From Lactobacillus sp. PV012 (GTDB lineage Bacteria > Bacillota > Bacilli > Lactobacillales > Lactobacillaceae), in the NCBI RefSeq assembly GCF_014522325.1, contig NZ_CP041983.1, positions 248,001-312,000 of the forward strand: DNA of 64,000 nucleotides. Direction: 5' to 3'. The notes beneath the pieces are model-generated. The model had not been told where the DNA came from. It saw nothing but the letters and a program-made list of their open reading frames with translations, and searched no databases. The position numbers and the translations under genes were made by a program. Shown here piece after piece: positions 17,570-28,410 of this stretch (its first letter is position 1; each line of letters opens with the position of its first letter).

Positions 17570-17577
17570 GTTATAAT
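17570..17577 (+). promoter_or_regulatory. Extended -10 promoter of the CPBP-like gene
   Basis: TGTTATAAT is an extended -10 element. It includes the TTG at 17577, which therefore cannot be the translation start of the following gene. Confidence 0.55.
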
Positions 17578-17612
17578 TGAAAGATACGGGAACAATAAGG
17601 GAAGTGACAAGA

Positions 17613-18281
17613 TTGGATCCAAATACACCTCAGTCTAAACAAGGTAATTTGGTTAGATATTGTGTATATTTAATTATTTATTTATTAGTGATTTTATGTA
17701 AAACCTGGGCCATTTGTAAAAATAAGTTTCATATTATAGGGGCAATATTTTTTATAATTTTTGGGTTGTTTGGACTGTGGTTTTATATTCGTCGCTATAA
17801 TCGAGAACAAGAATTTTTTGAAGATCGAGTTTCTATTTCTTTATTAGCAGATTTTGGATTTAGTGCTGGAGTAAGTGTTATTGTAATTGGATTACGCTTT
17901 TTAACTTCCTATTGGCAAGCTCGTCACCGCTTTCCGATGACATATGTCCAAACAATGTTTTCTAATCAAGAATCAACGATTTTATTTTGGTTTTTAATTC
18001 TTGCTTTTGGAGTAATTTTACCAATTTTGCAGGTCTATCTAAGTGTTGGTTTCTTCTTTAATTATTACTTTAGAACTCAAGATATAGTTAGTTCTGTTTT
18101 TGGAATAATGGCGTCAGGAATATTTTTTGCAATTTTAAATGGACAATATTCACTTTCTTTATTTGTAATTAACAGTTTATGTGGGATGTTAATTGCCTGG
18201 TCTTATCTTTATACCCAAAATATTTTTACTCCAATATATTTAGCCATCTTGAATGGAATTTTTATGATTTTACTTATCTAA
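17613..18281 (+). CDS. CPBP-like (Abi/Rce1-type) membrane protein lacking the protease residues
   Basis: 222 residues from the TTG at 17613, chosen because AAGGGAAG lies 5-8 bases upstream while the longer frame begins inside the -10 box. About six to seven membrane helices are predicted. The C-terminal half has the layout of CPBP intramembrane proteases: a helix start resembling the EExxxR site, a middle helix, then a final helix. The active-site positions are changed: the Glu pair region reads GFFFNYYFRTQ, the first His site reads FFAILNGQ, and the last His-x-x-x-Asn site reads PIYLAILNG. Function is unknown. The gene stands alone between a divergent ROK gene and a terminator. Confidence 0.72.
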   Translation: MDPNTPQSKQGNLVRYCVYLIIYLLVILCKTWAICKNKFHIIGAIFFIIFGLFGLWFYIRRYNREQEFFEDRVSISLLADFGFSAGVSVIVIGLRFLTSYWQARHRFPMTYVQTMFSNQESTILFWFLILAFGVILPILQVYLSVGFFFNYYFRTQDIVSSVFGIMASGIFFAILNGQYSLSLFVINSLCGMLIAWSYLYTQNIFTPIYLAILNGIFMILLI

Positions 18282-18325
18282 ACAAAAAAGGATTACACTT
18301 TATAAAGTGTAATCCTTTTTTGTTT
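18281..18325. terminator. Bidirectional terminator
   Basis: The near-perfect palindrome AACAAAAAAGGATTACACTT/AAGTGTAATCCTTTTTTGTT has a two-base loop. It ends the CPBP-like gene on the plus strand and tRNA-Gly on the minus strand. Confidence 0.9.
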
Positions 18326-18326
18326 A

Positions 18327-18397
18327 AGCGGATAGCGTGAATCGAACCCGCATCTTCAGCTTGGGAAGCTGACGTTCTACCATTTAACTATACCCGC
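18327..18397 (-). tRNA. tRNA-Gly(CCC)
   Basis: A 71-nt cloverleaf on the minus strand: acceptor GCGGGTA/TATCCGC with one G-T pair, T-arm GCGGG-TTCGATT-CACGC with one mismatch, and anticodon loop TTCCCAA giving CCC, reading GGG. No CCA is encoded. Confidence 0.95.
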
Positions 18398-18420
18398 GTA
18401 ACGCATTTAGTATATCATAG

Positions 18421-19035
18421 CTAACTTCTGCGTTGCAACTCAATTTTATCTAAAGCAGGTGGAGTCTGATCCAAAGTAGCTGTAATATCTTGAGTTAACC
18501 AGGTGTTTAGCTGGTCGGGATTAAGTACAAGGGGCATACGGTCGTGAACTTGGGCATAACTTGGAGTTGGTTTGGTAGTTACCATGGCAAAGTCTTCTTT
18601 ATTTCTAATTCCTGCAATAAAGGTTAAAGGAAAATCATTGTCTTTAAAGCTATATTGATCTTTGTAAGTTTTACCATTGCTTGCTTCATAGCTAGTTTTG
18701 CCAGCTTCAAAAAATTGATTGGCAACGATAATGCAGCGTCCCTTTTTAAAAGATTCATACCACATTGAATTTGGCCCAGCAAATACTTTTTCAATACGGG
18801 CGTTAATTAAAGGACGCTTTGGATCAAAAGGATTAGAATAACCCCAGTTTTTTGGAACAAAGCCCCATTTGCCAGTTGAACTTTTGGCTAAAAGTAAAGC
18901 TTGTTTTTTAGGAAAAATTTGTTGAGGAATTTGAAAATCTTCTTGGAAGTCTTGTGAAGCAACGGACAAATTGAGATCATCTTTTAAGATTCTTTGAATT
19001 TGTTTAATTGCAGGTTGTTCATAATGATTGCACAT
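18421..19035 (-). CDS. SRAP domain protein (YedK/HMCES type)
   Basis: SRAP proteins form a covalent bond through Cys2 with abasic sites in single-stranded DNA, shielding replication forks. The 204-residue protein starts MCNHYEQ, so Cys2 becomes N-terminal after Met removal. NARIEKVF (near 78), RCIIVANQFFEAGK (near 100-113, with the catalytic Glu) and PSYAQVHDRMPLVL (near 159-172, with the catalytic His) match the family active site. An AGGAGG-type site lies upstream. It is a single gene, divergent from trpS. Confidence 0.93.
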   Translation of the reverse strand: MCNHYEQPAIKQIQRILKDDLNLSVASQDFQEDFQIPQQIFPKKQALLLAKSSTGKWGFVPKNWGYSNPFDPKRPLINARIEKVFAGPNSMWYESFKKGRCIIVANQFFEAGKTSYEASNGKTYKDQYSFKDNDFPLTFIAGIRNKEDFAMVTTKPTPSYAQVHDRMPLVLNPDQLNTWLTQDITATLDQTPPALDKIELQRRS

Positions 19036-19145
19036 ATTTTTTCCTCCATTTCTAACTTAATTCTAACAGGTTTTGTGATAGTTTAAAGAATTTGTGATTT
19101 TTGCTAAAATTAAGATTAACAGATAATTGTTGTGAGGAGAAAATT

Positions 19146-20168
19146 ATGGCTAAAGAAATCTTATTAACTGGGGATCGCCCTACAGGGAAATTACATATCG
19201 GTCACTATATTGGTTCATTAAAAAATCGAGTAAAGCTTCAAAATGAAGATAAATATGATCCATATATCATGATTGCAGATACGCAAGCTTTGACTGATAA
19301 TGCACGTGATCCTGAAAAAATCAGAAATAGTTTAATTGAAGTAGCACTTGACTATTTAGCAGTAGGACTTGATCCAGCAAAATCGACTATTTTTGTTCAA
19401 TCACAAATTCCAGCACTTTTTGAATTAACTGCTTACTACATGGATTTAGTAACTGTAGCTAGATTAGAGAGAAACCCAACTGTTAAAACTGAAATTAAGC
19501 AAAAAGGATTTAAAGATTCTATTCCAGTTGGATTTTTAAATTATCCAGTTTCTCAAGCAGCAGATATTACAGCTTTTAAAGCTACTTTAATTCCAGTTGG
19601 GGATGATCAAGAACCAATGCTTGAACAAACTCGTGAAATTGTTCGTACTTTTAATCGAGTTTATAACACTGATATTTTAGTTGAACCTAAAGGTTATTTC
19701 CCACCTAAGGGACAAGGAAGATTACCAGGGCTTGATGGAAATGCTAAGATGTCTAAGTCACTTGGTAATGCAATTTATCTTTCTGATGATGCAAAGACAG
19801 TCCAAAAAAAGGTAATGTCAATGTACACTGATCCAAACCATATCCATGTTGAAGATCCAGGACAAGTTGAAGGAAATACTGTCTTTACTTACCTAGATGT
19901 TTTTGCTCCTGATAAAGAAAAAGTTGCTGAACTTAAAGCTCAATATCAAAAGGGTGGCTTAGGTGATGTAAAGATAAAGAAGTATCTTAATCAAGTACTC
20001 GAAGATGAACTAGGACCAATTAGACAACGACGTGAAGAATTTGCTAAGGATCCTGAAGCAGTTTATGAAATGCTATTAGAAGGATCAAAGAAGGCCAATG
20101 AAGTAGCCAATGAAACATTGCAACAAGTTCGAGATGCAATTGGGTTGAATTATTTCAAGAATATTTAG
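19146..20168 (+). CDS. trpS: Tryptophanyl-tRNA synthetase
   Basis: Charges tRNA-Trp. It is 340 residues; class I signature HIGH in [12 protein letters not shown] near 16-20, and KMSKS in [10 protein letters not shown] near 200. A longer in-frame ATG at 19101 has no ribosome-binding site. The ATG at 19146 follows GAGGAG at the right distance and begins with the family N-terminus [13 protein letters not shown]. No T-box leader fits in the 110 bases upstream, unlike tyrS. The stop lies seven bases before the next gene. Confidence 0.97.
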   Translation: MAKEILLTGDRPTGKLHIGHYIGSLKNRVKLQNEDKYDPYIMIADTQALTDNARDPEKIRNSLIEVALDYLAVGLDPAKSTIFVQSQIPALFELTAYYMDLVTVARLERNPTVKTEIKQKGFKDSIPVGFLNYPVSQAADITAFKATLIPVGDDQEPMLEQTREIVRTFNRVYNTDILVEPKGYFPPKGQGRLPGLDGNAKMSKSLGNAIYLSDDAKTVQKKVMSMYTDPNHIHVEDPGQVEGNTVFTYLDVFAPDKEKVAELKAQYQKGGLGDVKIKKYLNQVLEDELGPIRQRREEFAKDPEAVYEMLLEGSKKANEVANETLQQVRDAIGLNYFKNI

Positions 20169-20175
20169 AATAACT

Positions 20176-20757
20176 GTGAAAAGAGTACAACGACTAATTT
20201 TAACTTTAGTATTTTTGGGATTTGGAGTTTTAAGCTTAGCAGCTAAGAACTCTGTGGTAAGTGATGAATTAGCAGTTTTTGATCAAAAAACTACTCAACT
20301 TTTAGCCCAGAGAAATACAAGTTTCCAGCGTCACCATGAAAAAGTTCATTTTGTTTTGCAAAGTAATAAAAAGGCTAAGGCGATTAAGCCCCAAGAAAAT
20401 GAAATGATAATTTTTGTTACTAAAAAGGCAAACAAAAGGAATGTAGAAATAAGTATGGGCAAAAACTTAGCAAGAATAATTCCACTTACTAAAAGAATGC
20501 AGATACTTCAAGCTACTAAGCAGCAACTGCGTTCAGCAGATAAAGGAATTTTTAATAGGGGTGTGCAAAGATTAATTAATATCAGTGCAACCTTAATTAA
20601 TCGGCATTATCATGTAAAAGATAAAAATGATATAAGTGTGCGGCAATTGAGTAAGCTAAATACTTCAAAAAATATGAAAATACTTTGGTCACTAGCTGTG
20701 GGAATCTTTGCAATTGTTGCACTTGCATGGTACCAAAATTTTAAGATTAACCACTAA
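20176..20757 (+). CDS. Membrane-anchored protein of unknown function, distantly TPM-like
   Basis: 193 residues from a GTG start. An N-terminal hydrophobic segment (7-23, signal or anchor) is followed by an extracellular domain of about 140 residues and a C-terminal helix (169-186) with the short tail YQNFKINH. The segment MIIFVTKK...ISMGKNLARIIPLTKRM, then FNRGVQRLINIS, loosely recalls TPM domains, but the resemblance is weak and I do not claim it. The gene lies seven bases after trpS, so read-through from trpS is likely. No strong ribosome-binding site is seen. Confidence 0.65.
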   Translation: MKRVQRLILTLVFLGFGVLSLAAKNSVVSDELAVFDQKTTQLLAQRNTSFQRHHEKVHFVLQSNKKAKAIKPQENEMIIFVTKKANKRNVEISMGKNLARIIPLTKRMQILQATKQQLRSADKGIFNRGVQRLINISATLINRHYHVKDKNDISVRQLSKLNTSKNMKILWSLAVGIFAIVALAWYQNFKINH

Positions 20758-20762
20758 AGGGG

Positions 20763-20789
20763 TTGACGAATACAGCTAGAGCCTATAAA
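20763..20789 (+). promoter_or_regulatory. Possible promoter of the M-box/mgtA transcript
   Basis: TTGACG and TATAAA are present, but the spacer is only 15 bp, so the assignment is tentative. Confidence 0.35.
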
Positions 20790-20799
20790 GTATTTGTAT

Positions 20800-21019
20800 A
20801 GAAATTAATGAGCAAATAAACTGTTAGGTGAGACTCCTACGTGAACATATGCTGTCGCCCAGCAACATCCAGAGATGCCAACGGGTCAAACAGGGATCGT
20901 CGATTTAAGGCCCTCCCCAGCCAGCTAGACTTTTCTTACGTCACGTAGTGTTAAAGCTGAACGACGAGTAAAAATCGCTTGGATTTAAGACTAATACAGT
21001 TTGTGTATTAGTCTTTTTG
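20800..21019 (+). promoter_or_regulatory. M-box (ykoK) magnesium riboswitch with terminator
   Basis: The conserved core GTTAGGTGAGACTCCTAC (20823-20840), ATGCTGTCGCCCAGCAACATC (20849 onward), GATGCCAACGGGTCAAACAG (about 20874-20893) and the segment to CCAGCTAGAC match the M-box pattern. When Mg2+ is bound, the terminator at 20987-21019 (AAGACTAATACA/TGTATTAGTCTT plus T-run) forms and stops transcription. The next gene is a Mg2+-transporting P-type ATPase, which is the classic target. Confidence 0.92.
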
Positions 21020-21049
21020 TTTGTTTGCTTGGTCTAGAAAGGATTTTGA

Positions 21050-23737
21050 GTGGTGTTCAAATTCAATACGACTAATAAGAAACAGCAGGCAAATACAAAA
21101 TTAGTAAAAAGAATTGCAGAAGAAGACAAGTTTGCAACTTTACAAAGGTTGAAGACATCTACCAGTGGCCTTACGCAGAGGGATGCAGAAATTCGCTTAG
21201 CCCAGCAAGGGCCAAATGAGGTGGTAACAAATCAAAGAAATAGCAAAATTCAATCTTTGATAAAATCTTTTTTTACCCCTTTTTCCGTTGTGTTAATAAT
21301 TTTGGCAATAATTTCTTTTTTAGCAAATTATTTTTTAGAGCCAGTTGGTGAAAAAGATTTTAGTACTTCGATTATTTTGGCAATCATGGTCTGTATTGCA
21401 GCAGTAGTGAGATTTGTACAAGATCTAAAAACTAGTGATGCAGTCGAAGATTTGATGGAACTAGTTTCTGTTACAACAAATGTTAAAAGAAATCGAAAAA
21501 ATGTAGAACTACCAACTCAAGATATTGTAGTAGGAGATATTATTAATCTAGCCGCTGGTGATATCATTCCAGCAGATATGCGGCTACTAAGAAGCAAGGA
21601 CTTGTTTTGTTCTTCTGCTTCTTTAAATGGAGAATCACAACCCATTGAAAAGATAGCTAATAAAAAGCCTTCTGCTACTCAAATTAACAATTATTTAGAG
21701 TATCCTAATATTCTTTACGAAGGAACCACAATTGTTTCTGGCTCAGGGATGGGTGTTGTATTTGCGACAGGAGATAACACCGTTTTTGGCAAATTAGCTC
21801 GTACATTAACTAAGACAAAAGTTAAACAAACAAGCTTTGATATTGGAATTAGGAAAATTTCCACATTACTTTTACTAATGACTTTAATTATCGCACCCTT
21901 AGTATTCTTGATTAATGGAAGCATTAAAGGTGATTGGAGCAATGCCCTAGTTTTTGCAATTGCAATTGCAGTTGGGTTAACACCTGAAATGCTACCAGTA
22001 ATTATTAGCAGTAACTTAGTGCGAGGATCACTTGAATTATCCAAGCATGGCACAATTGTCAAAAAGATGAATTCCATTCAAAACTTTGGCTCAGCAGATA
22101 TTTTGTGTACTGATAAGACAGGGACATTGACACAAGATAAGGTGGTTTTAGAACGACATTTTAATTTGGCCTTAGAGGAAAAAAAGAAGGTACTGGAATT
22201 AGCTTATTTAAATAGTTATTATCAAACAGGAATGAAGGACTTAATTGATAAAGCAATTATTGAAGCAGCCGCTGGAGAGATAGATACTAATGACATTCAA
22301 TATCGCTATACTAAGATTGATGAAATTCCATTTGATTTTACTAGACGTCGAATGAGTGTAGTAGTTGCAGATGCAGAAAATGAACACTTACTTTTAACAA
22401 AGGGAGCAGCTGAAGAAATGCTGGCCTGCAGCGATCGAGTAGAGATCGATGGCAAAATTATGCCTCTTACTCAGCAATGGCAAGAAAAAATTCGCCACGA
22501 GATTAAACAGATGAATGAGGATGGTTTCAGAGTAGTTCTCTTAGGATATAAAAAGAATCCAGCACCTGTAGGTGAATTTGGGCCAGAAGATGAAAAAGAA
22601 TTAATTTTAATTGGCTTCTTAGCATTTTTAGATCCACCTAAAGAAAGTGCCAAAGAAGTATTAAATAATTTACGTAAAGATGGAATTAAAGTAAAAATTC
22701 TAACTGGAGATAATGAAGCAGTTACCCGAGCAGTTTGTTTACAAGTGGGACTAAACATTGAGACAGTATATGAGGGTAGTGATTTTGAAAATAAGAGTTT
22801 TGATGAGATAAAAAAGATGGTGGAGGAATGTGACATTTTTGTAAAAGTTTCTCCAGAAATTAAGGCAAAAATTATCAATGTTTTAAAATCAAATGATCAC
22901 ACTGTTGCCTATCTTGGAGATGGAATTAATGATGCAGCAGCTATGCGAGTAGCAGATGTTTCAGTGTCAGTAGATGATGCAGTAGATGTTGCTAAGAAAA
23001 CAGCAGATATTATTTTATTACGGAAGGATTTAAGGATTTTAGAAAAAGGGGTGCGAATTGGACGCCAAGTATTTGGAAATTCGATGAAGTATATAAAAAT
23101 TACCTTGTCTTCGAATTTTGGTAATATGCTTTCAATTTTATTAGCATCATTATTTTTACCCTTTTTACCAATGTTGCCGTTACAAATTGTAGTATTGGAC
23201 TTACTTTATGGGGTTAGTTGTCTCTCTATCCCATTTGATACAATGAATCCTAATTACTTGGAAGTACCACGAAAATGGCATGTAAAGAAACTGCCAAAGT
23301 TTATGCTTACTTTCGGTCCTGTTTCTTCGCTATTTGATATACTTACTTTTGGCTTTTTGTTTTATTATCTTTGTCCAAAATTAGTGGGACACTCTTATGC
23401 AGCAGCTAGTGTAAGTGAAAAAATTAGTTTTATGGCAATCTTTTGTACAGGTTGGTTTGTTGAATCATTATGGACGCAAGAAACTGTAATTTCAGTTTTG
23501 CGTGATCCACGTTTTCCTTTTTTAAAACAACATGCTACTTTACCGGTAATAATTGCTACTTTTGGAGTGGCAATTATTGGAACAATTATTCCATTCACAC
23601 CACTAGCAAAAATTATGAATTTTGGCTTTGTACCACTTGAATATTTATTCTTTGTAGCTTTAATGTTAATTTTGTATATTGGATTAGCTAGTCTAGTTAA
23701 AAAATGGTACATGAAGAGGGAAAAATACTTAATTTGA
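21050..23737 (+). CDS. mgtA: Magnesium-translocating P-type ATPase (MgtA type)
   Basis: Imports Mg2+ using ATP. It is 895 residues, the usual length for P3B ATPases. The phosphorylated Asp355 lies in CTDKTGTLTQD. The TGES-like actuator motif reads LNGESQP near 195, the metal helix reads GLTPEMLPVI near 310, and the hinge reads GDGINDAAAMR near 625. About ten membrane helices are predicted. The GTG at 21050, nine bases from AGAAAGG, is the likely start; a second GTG follows directly. Expression is controlled by the M-box leader, consistent with induction at low Mg2+. Confidence 0.96.
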   Translation: MVFKFNTTNKKQQANTKLVKRIAEEDKFATLQRLKTSTSGLTQRDAEIRLAQQGPNEVVTNQRNSKIQSLIKSFFTPFSVVLIILAIISFLANYFLEPVGEKDFSTSIILAIMVCIAAVVRFVQDLKTSDAVEDLMELVSVTTNVKRNRKNVELPTQDIVVGDIINLAAGDIIPADMRLLRSKDLFCSSASLNGESQPIEKIANKKPSATQINNYLEYPNILYEGTTIVSGSGMGVVFATGDNTVFGKLARTLTKTKVKQTSFDIGIRKISTLLLLMTLIIAPLVFLINGSIKGDWSNALVFAIAIAVGLTPEMLPVIISSNLVRGSLELSKHGTIVKKMNSIQNFGSADILCTDKTGTLTQDKVVLERHFNLALEEKKKVLELAYLNSYYQTGMKDLIDKAIIEAAAGEIDTNDIQYRYTKIDEIPFDFTRRRMSVVVADAENEHLLLTKGAAEEMLACSDRVEIDGKIMPLTQQWQEKIRHEIKQMNEDGFRVVLLGYKKNPAPVGEFGPEDEKELILIGFLAFLDPPKESAKEVLNNLRKDGIKVKILTGDNEAVTRAVCLQVGLNIETVYEGSDFENKSFDEIKKMVEECDIFVKVSPEIKAKIINVLKSNDHTVAYLGDGINDAAAMRVADVSVSVDDAVDVAKKTADIILLRKDLRILEKGVRIGRQVFGNSMKYIKITLSSNFGNMLSILLASLFLPFLPMLPLQIVVLDLLYGVSCLSIPFDTMNPNYLEVPRKWHVKKLPKFMLTFGPVSSLFDILTFGFLFYYLCPKLVGHSYAAASVSEKISFMAIFCTGWFVESLWTQETVISVLRDPRFPFLKQHATLPVIIATFGVAIIGTIIPFTPLAKIMNFGFVPLEYLFFVALMLILYIGLASLVKKWYMKREKYLI

Positions 23738-23794
23738 TGGGATTTTCTTTTACTGAGAAAATCCTTTTTGCTTCCTTGCATGCTATACTTATAG

Positions 23795-25809
<2,015 letters not shown>

Positions 25810-25810
<1 letters not shown>

Positions 25811-26580
25811 TGGAAATTTTTGATTCTCATACTCATTTAAACGATGAGCCTTTTAGAGGTAAAGAGGAAATTTATTTAGAGCGTGCAAAGAATTTAGGTG
25901 TTACTAGAGCAGCAGTTGCAGGACAAGATCCTGAATTTAATCAACGAGCAGTAGATCTTAGTGAAAAGTTTGATAATCTTTATGCAATTGTTGGATATTG
26001 TCCAGATGTAGCTAAAGATTGGAATCAAGAAGCTGCAGATCAGTTAATTGAGCAGTTAAAGAAAGAAAAGATTGTAGCATTAGGCGAAATTGGACTTGAT
26101 TATTATTGGGACGAGTCTCCCCGAGAGATACAAAGAAAAGTTTTTGCCGAGCAATTAGAAATCGCTCATGATTTAAAAATGCCTGTAAATATTCATACTC
26201 GTGATGCTTTTGAAGATACCTATCAAATTTTAAAGGAAAGTAAGGTAGGAGAGTATGGAGGTATTCTCCATAATTTTAATGGTAATCCAGAATGGATGAA
26301 GAAGTTTTTAGATCTAGGATTAATGCTTTCTTACTCTGGAGTTGTTTCCTTTACTAAAGCAACTGATGTACATGCAAGTGCCAAAGTTGTTCCTTGGGAT
26401 GCAATGTTAATTGAAACTGATGCTCCATATTTAACACCCAAACCTTACCGTGGTAAACAAAATGAAACAGGATATGTTTATTATGTGGCCAAAGCAATTG
26501 CGGAGTTGCGTGGTGTAGAAATCGAGGAAGTAGCAGCTCATACGAACCAAAATGCGAAAAAAATTTATGGAATCAAATAA
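25810..26580 (+). CDS. TatD family metal-dependent DNase
   Basis: TatD-type enzymes are TIM-barrel, metal-dependent nucleases used in DNA repair and turnover. It is 256 residues. Metal ligands are visible as DSHTHLND (4-11), GEIGLDYYW (near 94-102), NIHTRDA (near 131-137), LHNFNGN (near 153) and ETDAPYLTPKP (near 203). The ATG overlaps the metG stop (TAATG), and the gene order metG-tatD-rnmV-rsmA is conserved in Firmicutes. It probably forms one transcript with those genes. Confidence 0.94.
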
Positions 26581-27130
26581 AGAAAAAAATTTTAATGCGG
26601 TGGTTATTGTTGAAGGACGCGATGATACTAAACGTCTGAAACAATATTTCCCAGGAATTGAAACTATTGAAACTAATGGGTCTGAGGTATCAAAAGAAAC
26701 TTTAGCAGAAATTAAAAAATTGGCTCAAACAAGAGAAATTATTATTTTTACAGATCCAGATTTTAATGGGGAAAGAATAAGACGCTTAGTAACCCAAGTA
26801 GTTCCAAATGCTAAGCAGGCTTTTATTACTCGCAAAGAAGGTGAGCCGACTAAGCGGGGGAATAGTTTAGGAGTTGAACATGCATCTAAAGAAGCCTTGA
26901 TGCGAGCTTTAAGCGATTTGCATGAAGTAGAAGAAACAAAAAGCGATTTAACAAAAAGTCAGTATAACGCTTTGGGGCTAGGGATGGGTCCAAATGCAAG
27001 AAAACTACGTGAAAAAGTAGGAGTTAAATTGAGTATTGGCTATGGGAATGCCAAACAGTTTTTTAAGCGTTTAGAAATGTTTGGAATTAGTTATGAAGAA
27101 TTGAAAGAGGCGGTTGAAAGTGTCAAATAA
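26567..27130 (+). CDS. rnmV: Ribonuclease M5 (5S rRNA maturation)
   Basis: Cuts precursor 5S rRNA to its mature ends. From the ATG at 26567 it is 187 residues. The N-terminal Toprim domain shows [13 protein letters not shown] with the catalytic Glu (near 13-25) and [12 protein letters not shown] with the Asp-x-Asp pair (near 60-71). The C-terminal half is the RNase M5-specific domain. An alternative ATG at 26552 would overlap TatD by 29 bases. Neither start has a clear ribosome-binding site, so translational coupling to tatD is likely and the exact start is uncertain. Confidence 0.93.
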   Translation: MESNKEKNFNAVVIVEGRDDTKRLKQYFPGIETIETNGSEVSKETLAEIKKLAQTREIIIFTDPDFNGERIRRLVTQVVPNAKQAFITRKEGEPTKRGNSLGVEHASKEALMRALSDLHEVEETKSDLTKSQYNALGLGMGPNARKLREKVGVKLSIGYGNAKQFFKRLEMFGISYEELKEAVESVK

Positions 27131-28013
27131 TATGCCAATTGCCAATCCAGTAAGGACTAAGGCGATTGTTAATCGGTACTTTGTGCATGCAAAAAAGAAT
27201 CTTGGACAAAATTTTTTGGTAGATTTAGCTGCAATAAAAGGAATTGTGACAGCAGCAGATATCCAGCCAGGTGATCAAGTAATTGAAATTGGACCAGGAA
27301 TTGGTTCTTTAACAGAACAAATTTTGTTAGCAGGGGCTAAAGTAGCAGCGTATGAAGTTGATACGGATTTGCCTGAAATCTTAAAAAATGAATTACCCGC
27401 TAAGATTGATGGGCAAACACTTGCTGAACGTTTTAAGTTAATTATGAAAGATGTTTTAAAAGCTGATTTTAAAGAAGATATAGGAGATTTTTTTGATTTT
27501 AATCACCCAATTAAAATCGTAGCTAACTTACCTTACTATATCACGACGCCAATTTTATTTGACTTAATCAAAAGCGATTTGAATTTTGTAAGTTTAACTT
27601 TAATGATGCAAAAAGAAGTTGCAGAACGTTTAGTAGCCCATCCGAAGACTAAAGAATACGGCCCTCTTTCAATTGCAGTACAAACTAGAATGAATGTAAC
27701 TTTTGATGAAGAGGTAAAAAGTTCTTCTTTTATGCCTCGGCCAAAAGTTGATTCAGCAGTAGTTACTTTGAAACCACTAAGTAAAAAATATGATATTAAA
27801 GATTATAAATATTTCGATCACTTAGTAAAAATGAGTTTTTCTCAAAGGAGAAAGACTCTTAATAATAATTTAAAGCCTTTAGTTAAAGATAAAGATGAAC
27901 GGGAAGAAATCATTGAGTCTTTGGGAGTAGATTTAAGAGTACGCCCAGAAGAATTAACAATTCCGCAATTTATTGAATTAGCTCATCTTGTTAGGGAGCA
28001 CAGTATAAATTAA
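27120..28013 (+). CDS. rsmA: 16S rRNA dimethyladenosine transferase (RsmA/KsgA)
   Basis: Dimethylates the two adjacent adenines near the 3' end of 16S rRNA. It is 297 residues from the GTG at 27120, which sits seven bases after GAGGCGG; TTG 27114 is a less likely start. Motifs are [11 protein letters not shown], the SAM-binding loop [10 protein letters not shown] (near 56-65), and the catalytic [10 protein letters not shown] (near 138-147). The C-terminal helical domain contains [14 protein letters not shown]. It overlaps the end of rnmV by 11 bases. Loss of this enzyme gives kasugamycin resistance in other bacteria. Confidence 0.96.
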   Translation: MSNNMPIANPVRTKAIVNRYFVHAKKNLGQNFLVDLAAIKGIVTAADIQPGDQVIEIGPGIGSLTEQILLAGAKVAAYEVDTDLPEILKNELPAKIDGQTLAERFKLIMKDVLKADFKEDIGDFFDFNHPIKIVANLPYYITTPILFDLIKSDLNFVSLTLMMQKEVAERLVAHPKTKEYGPLSIAVQTRMNVTFDEEVKSSSFMPRPKVDSAVVTLKPLSKKYDIKDYKYFDHLVKMSFSQRRKTLNNNLKPLVKDKDEREEIIESLGVDLRVRPEELTIPQFIELAHLVREHSIN

Positions 28014-28029
28014 ATGTCAATAATTAAAC

Positions 28030-28058
28030 TTGATGTTTTTTACTTTTTTTGGTATAAT
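28030..28058 (+). promoter_or_regulatory. veg promoter
   Basis: TTGATG, a 17-bp spacer and TATAAT with an extended TGG form a near-consensus vegetative promoter. Confidence 0.8.
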
Positions 28059-28085
28059 CGAACCTATGCAAAGGAGTGACGTCGA

Positions 28086-28325
28086 GTGCCAATGACATTG
28101 ATGGCTATTAAAGAAAAGTTAGACGCTCATATTGGAGAAAGTCTTATTGTAGTTGCACAAGCAGGACGCAAGAAAGTAACGCGCAGAAAAGGGACACTTA
28201 AAGAAACATATCGCGCTATATTTGTAGTAGATCTAGATCAAAATCAAAACAAATTCGAACGTGTTTCATACAGTTATACTGATGTATTAACTAAGAATAT
28301 AGAACTTGAATTTAGTGAGTTCTAA
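28086..28325 (+). CDS. veg: Veg protein
   Basis: Veg is a small, abundant Firmicute protein; in Bacillus subtilis it affects biofilm gene expression. The 79-residue frame starts at GTG, 8 bases after AAAGGAG. The sequence ALMAIKE-like start, the region LDAHIGESLIVVAQAGRKKV and ERVSYSYTDVLT match the family closely. It is small, basic in the middle, and lies between rsmA and purR as in many relatives. Its molecular function is unknown. A strong near-consensus promoter precedes it and a terminator follows. Confidence 0.93.
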   Translation: MPMTLMAIKEKLDAHIGESLIVVAQAGRKKVTRRKGTLKETYRAIFVVDLDQNQNKFERVSYSYTDVLTKNIELEFSEF

Positions 28326-28350
28326 TTATAAAATTAATATTAATACGAAC

Positions 28351-28390
28351 AATCACTAATGTTTTAGATTTAAACATTAGTGATTTTCTT
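28351..28390 (+). terminator. veg terminator
   Basis: A 14-bp perfect stem AATCACTAATGTTT/AAACATTAGTGATT with a 7-nt loop and T-rich tail lies between veg and purR. Confidence 0.9.
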
Positions 28391-28410
28391 ATATTAAGAA
28401 AGGAGTAATT

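Noticed and set aside
17577..17612. TTG start at 17577 for the CPBP-like gene
   Set aside because: The TTG is part of the -10 box; TTG 17613 has AAGGGAAG at the right distance.
22471..22878. 135-codon minus-strand frame inside mgtA
   Set aside because: Shadow of the P-type ATPase coding frame; composition follows the opposite strand.
28341..28353. PurBox upstream of purR
   Set aside because: Only a single copy with two mismatches is seen; functional sites normally come in pairs.
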